Below, one piece after another: positions 63,725-64,000 of a stretch of 64,000 nucleotides of DNA (positions are counted from its first letter, which is position 1; every line of letters begins with the position of its first letter). The notes under the pieces were generated by a model. It was not told the origin of the DNA. It did no database searches and worked only from the letters and a program-made list of their open reading frames with translations. A program made the position numbers and the translations under genes. Source of the DNA: Synechocystis salina LEGE 00031 (GTDB lineage: Bacteria > Cyanobacteriota > Cyanobacteriia > Cyanobacteriales > Microcystaceae); the NCBI RefSeq assembly GCF_015207985.1, contig NZ_JADEVV010000002.1, forward strand, positions 62,001 through 126,000. The letters run 5' to 3'.

Positions 63725-64000
63725 ATGGAATTAACTGGAAAAACAGCCCTGGTCACCGGGGGAGGCATAAGGGTTGGTCGGGCCTTAGTTATGGCCCTGG
63801 CCGAAGCAGGCTGTAACGTCTTTATTCACTACGGTAATTCCCAAGCAGGGGCCCTAGAAGTTCAGCAAGAGGTGGAGGCATTGGGCAGAAAAGCTTTTGC
63901 CTATTCTGCTGACTTAAGCGATGCCCAGGCGACCCAAACGGTTATTCCCAAAGCTCAGGAAGTGTTTGGTCAGGTGGATATTCTGATCAACAGTGCTTCA
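63725..64000 (+). CDS. short-chain dehydrogenase/reductase, 3' end outside the window
   Basis: The first 92 codons begin MELTGKTALVTGGGIRVGRAL, the NAD(P)-binding TGxxxxxGR motif, and later include DLSDAQ and VDILINSAS, a variant of the NNAG motif. The resemblance is to pteridine-reductase or 3-oxoacyl-ACP-reductase-type SDRs, but the catalytic SxnYxxxK lies beyond the window. It is on the same strand as the DUF427 gene with a 131-base gap. Confidence 0.8.
   Translation, partial: MELTGKTALVTGGGIRVGRALVMALAEAGCNVFIHYGNSQAGALEVQQEVEALGRKAFAYSADLSDAQATQTVIPKAQEVFGQVDILINSAS

Overview
The window is chromosomal DNA of a unicellular cyanobacterium, most likely a Synechocystis of the PCC 6803/6714 type. 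The evidence is the very frequent HIP1 palindrome GCGATCGC on both strands, photosynthesis genes (psbZ, the NDH-1 subunit gene ndhV), tocopherol/plastoquinone-type methylation, the manganese cupin MncA, and gene sets (nusB-ndhV-nhaS2-pentapeptide; MPBQ methyltransferase-ureB-purB-asparaginase; heme protein-mncA-glgP) that I recall as neighbours in PCC 6803. No alignment was run, so the strain is an inference. Layout: (1) 1-8 kb: an operon of three iron-dependent oxygenase-like proteins (a Rieske oxygenase C-terminus and two ferritin-like di-iron proteins), then a 1577-residue CHASE/PAS/GAF/GGDEF/EAL protein. (2) 7.9-11.2 kb: two small envelope-type proteins and priA. (3) 11.5-16.05 kb: an accessory defence island with a TacA/TacT-type toxin-antitoxin pair divergent from a tight three-gene operon of a PtuA-like ATPase, a PtuB-like HNH nuclease and a full-length DUF262/DUF1524 (GmrSD-like) protein. 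This is the best candidate for a little-described system. (4) 16-22 kb: secreted phosphodiester glycosidase, nusB, ndhV, nhaS2, a lumenal/periplasmic pentapeptide protein and a DsrE-like protein. (5) 22-31.4 kb: radA, urtA behind a near-perfect NtcA promoter, holB, MPBQ methyltransferase, ureB, a Uma2 protein, purB and an isoaspartyl peptidase/asparaginase. (6) 31.4-34.1 kb: a graveyard of IS1-like and IS3-like fragments around a DoxX gene, ending in a doubly broken citramalate-synthase gene; this looks like a rearrangement junction. (7) 34-44.4 kb: a multi-heme cytochrome with mncA, glgP, an RnfD-like protein, a membrane pseudokinase, and a CHAD protein whose 3' end runs into a tRNA-Met gene. 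(8) 44.5-53.3 kb: recJ, a hybrid-type membrane histidine kinase and a DUF2079 protein on one strand, then fructokinase and a cytochrome b561-like protein. (9) 53.4-60 kb: a short IS200/IS605-like scar, a membrane pentapeptide protein, a phosphoglycolate phosphatase-like HAD protein, queG, ribH, psbZ, tRNA-Leu fused to the end of an M48 protease gene, and ribosomal protein S1. (10) 60-64 kb: a MASE1-type histidine kinase divergent from a NarL-type regulator, a DUF427 protein and the start of a short-chain dehydrogenase. How the genes work together: most of the window is housekeeping, arranged in short operons. Nitrogen use (NtcA-controlled urtA, ureB, an asparaginase) clusters loosely at 24-31 kb. 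The accessory content is concentrated in the defence island and in the IS graveyard. No CRISPR array, rRNA or prophage was seen.
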